From Piscicola geometra (lineage: Eukaryota; Annelida; Clitellata; Hirudinida; Piscicolidae): 64,000 nt of DNA. Numbering within the stretch: the stretch's first letter is position 1; every line of letters starts with the position of its first letter. The notes under the pieces are model-generated. The model saw nothing but the letters and a program-made list of their open reading frames with translations. It was not told the origin of the DNA and did no database searches. A program made the position numbers and the translations under genes. The stretch spans positions 10,715,626 through 10,779,625 of the forward strand of contig OX030958.1 of assembly GCA_943735955.1 (NCBI GenBank). Direction: 5' to 3'. Shown here piece by piece: positions 43,196 to 64,000 of this stretch.

Positions 43196-46100
43196 AACGC
43201 AGTGCTGACGAGTCTCATTCGATTTAAAATTAAATAATTTATTAGTTTATAAATTAAAATTTAATCTAGATTATTCTTAGTTTTGGTGAATTTATGGTGT
43301 TTGTATTAAATATAAATTTTATTATTTTAAATAGAACTGTTTCCAAGTGAAAATAATAGATGAATGAAATAATCATAGTAAGATTATAGAATATAATTTT
43401 GTGAATTAAATAAATATGTTTGTTGGAGTATTCTTGCTGACTTAACAAGAATACTCGGTCATTAAACTTGTCATTAAGATGTCTTTTTCGTAAATAAAAT
43501 TCGTCAACCATCTTCAAACTTGTGTTCCATTAAATATTTATATAAAAAATGATTGAAAACTCTAAATCTGTAATTCTTTTGAATTATTTTTTTAAAATTA
43601 TTTTTTACAGATTTTTAGTATTTGAATTTTTTCCAGTGATTCTTTTTTTCTAGGAAAGCGACTAAATTTAATCATTGTGATGATGAGCCGATGAAATTTA
43701 TTTTTTTGAGTTTTATAAACAAAAATTTTTGAAGTTAATGAGCCTCATGATGAAAGTTCTGAAGAAAAAATCTTAAAAGTTATGTTTTAATTGAAAACTG
43801 CATGGAGTGCATTTGAAAATATTTATCGTTTAAAAAAATTAATTAAAACTTGGTTGCAATTTTCAAACGATAAAAAGAACCTTTCAAGCAATAAATTGTA
43901 CATGCCAACTTTTTGTTGTGACCGTCTTCCATCACATGTCAAATGTTCTGGTTTTTACGCAATACAAAAACTTTTTGAAAAGATCTTTTGAAACTACTAG
44001 CGGAAACACATGGTAAAAATAACGAGTAATTATAAGTATTTGGAAAAAACTTTTTTCTTTTTTGGAAAAAATGTATAAACATTAATCATTGGAATAGCAT
44101 GTAGTTAAAGTTTTATTTCAGAACAAAGGATGCTGGTTATTTTATTGCTTCAGAAAAGCTTGCAAAAAAGGTAGTGAAGATTGATTGAGAACAAATTGGA
44201 GACTAGCTTTCAAATTTTTTTTCGGTAATTCTATTGGATTATAGGTTTACGGTCGTTTTCAATTTAATAAGATTTTGTGAATTGAGTCGATCAACTAAGT
44301 TGAATTTTTGAATTTCAGAGTGATCTTTTAAGAAATGTTTTTCAACAGCATTAAACAATCTTTTTTTCAAAAACTTTTGTTAATTATAGAATACTTTCAG
44401 TAAACTAGTTTGAAACTTTTTGAATTTTAAAATGTTACTATATAAACTATCCTTTTACATTGTAAAAAAATAAAAAAATAAATAAATTTTTAAAAAGCTA
44501 AACTATTCAAAAAAATTATATCAAGTTGTTTTGAAAATTTATTTGAAGCAAAAATGCTGATGATTGAGAAAACAAAATAGAAAATATCAGCTAGCTTCAA
44601 ACATTACTTGTGCATTAAGCTTATGACATTTTCAATTTATTCTGTATTTCATAACGATTTTAAGTTTCAATGAGAAGAATTAGTTCCAATATCAAATTTA
44701 TAAAACTTTTCTTTTTTTCACACAACGTGCATGGTCAGAAAACATAATGAGACCAAAGACGTCACCGACTTGCAGCACCGCCAACACTGGCGACTGAAAA
44801 AGAAACTCCACAGTTTATAATTCTTTTATATATTTTATAGTTTTTCAAATATTTAGCTAGTATAAAAAGAAAAAAGTTTCAAATTTAAAACCAGGTTTCA
44901 TCCATCAATGGAAAGTTTTCCTTCATATTCTTCAAGTGAATCCATTTAAACCCCTTATCAGGTTGTTTCAAATTGCTTTTAATAAGAACATATTAATATA
45001 AATAATAATGAGCAGTATCATAGAAGCGTATTAACACAAACGGCTTTTAATCCAGTTTCTTAATTTGCGCCTATGGTTTATTAGGGCATCGGTGCATTCG
45101 AACCCAGAGTCATTAGCCATTGGTCAAGCTGAGATTCACTCGGCTACCCGTTTACTCAACATTGCTTTGAAACTGAATTCGTGTAAGGAATTGCTTTTTA
45201 TTTTTCTAACTTTTGTGACGTTGATCGCATGCTTTCGATAGAAATGGTTTATTCGCTAGACTTCCGACGACATTCAAAGGTATGATCCCATGGTCCCAAG
45301 ACTTTCCCAAAAACCAAACGTCTATGTCATTCTACTTTTTAGCGACCGAAGTTTGTTAAATAAACAAGCAAATTTTTTTTGAAATTAGAAAAACAAAAAA
45401 ATTTACATTTTTCGTTCATCGCGACTTTTTCCAAACTTGAAATTAAGTAAAACTTTGAGTATTCACTGAAACTCCCAAGAAGATGTCAAATGTATCATTT
45501 AAATAACAATATTCTAAATGATAATTTTTGATTTTTTACATCTCGTCTACCGAATCAAATATTAACTTTTTAATACGTCTTATTTTAGGAGGCTGTTAAA
45601 AATGTCACAAAAATGTCATTTAAATATTTCCATGAACTATTTCAAAAATCTCTCAAAACGCGAAAATAGATTTGGGTATGGGTAACTTAATGACGACTTT
45701 CAAATGCGTTCTAAGTACTTTTTTATGCTTGACGAATTTTTAATCCAACATTTTTGATAAACACTATCTGCTAGAAATGTTTAAAGTTTTATTATCTTTT
45801 TTAACAATTTTAAAAAGATAAAATGATGTAAATATGGGTGCAAGTTTTTATAGGAAAATTTATTTTATAAATTATCTAGTTTTGAAAATAAATTTATTTA
45901 AAACATTATTTTATAACTGTGGAAACCAATTACGGAAAAAACCTATCTGAAAGAATTTTTCAATATTAGTTTTAAAAAAACAACTGCGTTCTAAATAAAT
46001 TTCACATAACATCGCCAGAGTACATTAATAATTGAGAAAGTGTCCTCAGTTTGAAATCATAAAACACAATTCACAACACAAAATCACACTTTGCATTAAG

Positions 46101-46310
46101 CGCTGAGGTCTTTCCATAGCGCCCATGTGTGTGTGTGTTCTTATATATTCATACATGCCGTATCAAAAGGCACTAGTACAGCTACTTTCCTGCAGAGAAA
46201 GAAAGCTCTTCTTTGATCTATGAGTCGTTTTCAATTCACTTTTTATTCTGATTTAAGCTCCGCCAAATCTCTTTCGATGGCTGAGATAATAGACTCCGAA
46301 ATAGTAATAA
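43196..46310. other. Intergenic between miR-124 and the SUEL-domain gene
   Basis: AT-rich with nothing coding. A tRNA-like patch lies at about 45085-45160, and balanced-composition patches at 44700-44800 and 46080-46310. Any primary miR-124 transcript would have its 3' part here; AATAAA-type signals are too frequent to single one out. Confidence 0.5.
45085..45160 (-). repeat. tRNA-derived SINE-like patch
   Basis: On the minus strand an A-box-like GTAGCCGAGTGAATCTC is followed after about 30 bases by a B-box GGTTCGAATGC. The flanks GGGTAGC and GATGCCC pair at six of seven positions, like an acceptor stem with one mismatch. The T and anticodon stems are poor, so a functional tRNA is unlikely and a tRNA-derived repeat is preferred. 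A short similar segment (CACTCGACTACCCGTTCATC) occurs at about 11281. Confidence 0.35.
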
Positions 46311-46321
46311 GATCGCGCAGG

Positions 46322-46329
46322 TTATATAT
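46322..46329 (+). promoter_or_regulatory. Candidate TATA box of the SUEL-domain gene
   Basis: GTTATATATG in a GC-richer patch about 295 bases before the start codon at 46620. It is an alternative to the more distant promoter at 42201. Motif and position only. Confidence 0.35.
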
Positions 46330-46619
46330 GCATCTGAAAGTTTCTTTTAGAGCTGGTTGAGAACTAGACGTTATCAATTAAGAATGAAGTTTTGACGTCG
46401 TTTTAAATGATGTTCCACCTTTTACACTGAGAACCACTCTGAGAAGCTACTAAAGTTTGTCAGTTTGATCCGTTTTGTCCATCAAGATGTAGTCGCTCAC
46501 TGTCGAAACAAGAAAGATTTTCTTTGAAAACAGACTGTTTAATTGGAAAGTTTATCCGATTCATAAATAGTGCGAGCACCAACGAACTGAAATAAATAAA
46601 ATACAGCGTCCCTCCAAGC

Positions 46620-60921
<14,302 letters not shown>

Positions 60922-63900
60922 GCGGCACAACACAATTTTGGAAACAAATTTAGAAAAAATAAACATATATTCTACTCTATTTGGAAGGTGTTTATAGAAA
61001 AAGACATGCTTTATGCTCGATCTGCATGCCAGGCAATACAGCCCTCATAACAGTCCCTAACTCTCTTGACCTTTCCACTTCCGCTGAGCTGCTTCCATGC
61101 TCCTTGTGATCTATGCGCCTTCATCAGATCATTATCTGCCTATTAAATGCCTCCACACCACATCATGCCACACTCTGCATAGCATACAGTTCTTACGTGA
61201 TGTAGTACACAACACCCCCCTTCGAATAGTTTTAGGTTTCCAGACATTTTATCTCGGGTGCCATTCACTAGATCATTTCGCTCTCGCCAATAAATTCAAG
61301 CAACACTGGAGATTCCGGCATGTCTTTTGTTCTCCTGAACAACGCCAGAATGCATTGAACGATTCTGCCTCTTTCGAAAGACCTCCACACCAGAGAGGTG
61401 CTCTTCCATTTCATGATACATATTAGAGTTCATCCAAAATATTTTTTTCTTTTTTTCATTAAAAGTCTTTTTTGCCTCTCATGAAGATCAAAAGTTAATT
61501 CCATTAGGAGGAAAGAATCAGCAGACGATCATTCAGGGAGGAATTGCTCGCATGTAGGCTTCCCCTTTAATCAACTCCACCTCTCGTTCCTTCTCTAATA
61601 ACACCACCGCATCGTTGCAATCCTCAGCGCTTTTATCATCTTATTGCGTTTCTTCGTTATTTCACCTTGTTATCTATGCTTCTCTACAGCTACTTCGTAG
61701 GAGAATTTTTTTTCTATTTACTGCTTTTTAATGTTTCATTCATCTTTTAGAGAGAATAAAAAAATTAAAAATTTTATTTAATAGTTAATACAACTAATTG
61801 TTTGGTTTTTAAATTTTCATTCATGTATCTAGTTTTTATAGTATTAAAGTGTTATTTAAATATAAATGTTATCTTTTGTGAGATTGAAGATTAATATTCT
61901 CTACCATGTTTAAAAAATATTCGCACTGAAATATTATTTGGCAGAGTAGCACTCTAGCTGATGAATATTAAACTATCCTGGAAAGGTTTTCATAAATATT
62001 CTTTTCGTCAAAGGTTTTTTTTGAATACTTTAAGTTTATAACTTCAAAAACTTTTTTCTCCTATCAACCCCACGATCTTTGAGTATGTGAAAAGCATTAA
62101 TTCTTCTTCTGATCAGTTGTTCTCTTTGTCAAACACCTATATTTATAGCCTGAAGGACATTCAATAGGCAACATCTTTGCGAAAGAATGCCAATCATTAG
62201 AGCCAAGTCCTCAAGGAAATGTTTGTTTGGAAATAATTTTGCTATTTCAGAAAGCTTCTTGTTAAATTTATAACAAAAACTCTAAAAATTCTGGCAGTAA
62301 ATAATTTTTTGAGGTGTATTTCCGCACTTGTCTGCTGATTAGGCCTGAAGCGATGTGTGGTGTTGCGTCTGTATGTGTCAGGTTTCATAGGCAATTTCAT
62401 ATTTTAAACAAAATGCTAAATGTAAGAAAAAAATATTCTTTTGTTTTTTTTTTACAAAAACAAAATGTTGTATAAAAAAGTTGAATGTTTTGTTGAGTTA
62501 AACTCGTTTTATTAACATTGTAAAAATAATCTCAGCTGCACACAGCTGAAATTTAATGGGCAGCATCTTTTTGTGTCTGGAAATTAATCCCGTTGAATGC
62601 ACACGTTTATATAATTTAATTTAACTTTATTGTTATAAATTTACATAGTAATTGCTGCAGTAATGTCAGGCCCATTCAGTTTTAATTAATTTCTTTTTTA
62701 CTCTGTCTTAAAGTTTTCTTAAAAATAAAAAAAGCAGTGTACCTCAAATCTCAGTATTTATATTAGAGACTGGGTACTTTTAACCGGATTCTTAACTAGT
62801 ACTGATCAGCTACGTAATAGGAAGGAATAAATGTGCAATCTTCTTGAAACTCCAGATTGATTTATGAACCTTCGAGTTACGCTTAAAGATTTAACTTTCG
62901 AAAACTTTTATGAACTAAAACAATTTCTTTGAACTTTTATGTGCTTATCTATTTTAAAAAAACAAGCATCAATCGCCATAATAAAGCCAAAGTTGTCTCA
63001 AAGCTCGCTTGCTGAAACAATTTTTTAATTAAACAATTAAATCAGAAAAATTAAACATCTTCGTGAATAATCTTTAAAATGTTGCACTGAAATCAATTAA
63101 TCATCTGGCGCGCTCAAGAGAGCTTTCAGGTACTTTCAGAAAGTCACTTATTTTATTTAAAATTTTAACTACTTTAAAATGCATAAAAACATATTTATTA
63201 CATTAAAAAGGAATATATTCACATATGCTTCAAGGAAGTATATTTGAGTAGATTATTGATTACACTTGATACATTCGGGAGTCTGCCAGGTTGCAGATAT
63301 CTCATCCATGACCTTTCCTCTCTCGCCCCTCCCATTCATCAATTCTCTCAATTAGGCAATCAGCTAAACCCTCGCTTGGAGCCCTCACTCCCGTGGAATT
63401 GCATTGGCAATTCATCAAATCTGCGTGGTTTTTTGCGAAGGTTTTTATATTTCAGAAGTTATTATTGGGAGTTTTTATAATTGATTCTATAAAAAATACT
63501 TTTGAAACAAAGTTTAGTTATTTAAACTCCAATACTTTTTGAATAAAGACAAAGCCTCTCGTATACACACAATTTAATTTGTGTTTTAATTATAATCTTT
63601 TTTTCCTCTTAGTTTCAAGGTTAGTGGGTTTTTTTATTTCATGAGTTTTCAAACAGTTTTCGAGTTGTAAAAAACTTGTCAAGCAATTAGTCATCTCTGC
63701 TCAGAACTGAAGGCAACATCCATCAGCTAGACGCTTTCGAAATGAAATTTGTAAATTTACACTCGAGAAATAATTTCGACGTTTTTCCACTTTGAAAAAA
63801 ACGAAGTAGTTTGAAGTTCGTCCAATTAAGTTAGAGCGTTGAAGGCACTCCTCTTGAATTTATGATACTCCATGCATAAAATCATTCAAGTGCGTGAAGC

Positions 63901-64000
63901 AAAAATCTCAGAATTCGTTGAGATAAACATTCATTTTGAGGCGATAAATCAATACTTTGATTGTTTTGAAGATTCCCCTTAAACGTGCTTTATAGCCTTC
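60922..64000. other. Right-hand flank, nothing assigned
   Basis: Mostly AT-rich. A balanced patch at 61020-61430 has a 109-codon plus ORF (61097-61426; LGFQTFYLGCHSLDHFALAN) with no recognised family and no splice support. A second patch lies at 63270-63430. If the SUEL-domain gene continues past 60921, further exons could lie here, but none could be placed. Confidence 0.45.

Noticed and set aside
45085..45160. Functional tRNA gene
   Set aside because: Anticodon and T stems do not pair well despite A and B boxes; kept only as a SINE-like candidate.

Overview
The window is animal nuclear DNA. It is AT-rich, its genes are split by many short introns with GT..AG ends, and it carries microsatellites and minisatellites. 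The recognisable genes are a FHOD-family formin, enolase, a FoxG forkhead factor, microRNA miR-124 and several secreted or membrane proteins made of WSC, EGF, F5/8-type lectin, SUEL lectin and Sushi modules. The miR-124 match and the FoxG type indicate a bilaterian. Compact introns and AT-richness would fit a lophotrochozoan such as an annelid or leech, but that is inference from general impression. Exon boundaries were placed by eye using GT/AG sites, reading-phase continuity and family similarity, so individual ends may be off by a few bases.

Layout. 124-12821 (-): FHOD formin, running off the left edge before the end of its FH2 domain. 12905-13285: candidate MITE. 14055-18018 (-): secreted protein with three F5/8-type (fucolectin-like) domains and an in-frame stop in the first. 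19141-23793 (+): enolase with TATA box, 5'UTR intron, 13 coding exons and poly(A) signal. 24026-24424 (-): short unidentified ORF. 24477-25329 (+): small secreted protein, possibly a degenerate M15-type peptidase fold. 25835-30039 (-): type I membrane protein with two WSC domains and five EGF-like modules. 30040-35040: gene-poor. 35244-37535 (+): FoxG. 37670-46600: desert holding GC-richer islands, a TATA promoter with a possible non-coding exon at 42.2 kb, and a miR-124 hairpin at 43.1-43.2 kb. 46620-60921 (+): signal peptide, SUEL lectin, CUB-like and Sushi modules and a probable membrane segment. 60922-64000: nothing assigned.

How the parts relate. FoxG and miR-124 are both known neural regulators and share one gene-poor interval here. 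Four neighbouring genes encode extracellular proteins, three of them with carbohydrate-binding-type modules. Enolase is glycolytic housekeeping and FHOD is an actin regulator; neither has an obvious link to its neighbours. A pattern across unrelated genes is that G-poor C/A-rich tandem repeats repeatedly occupy the 3' ends of introns, directly before the splice acceptor.
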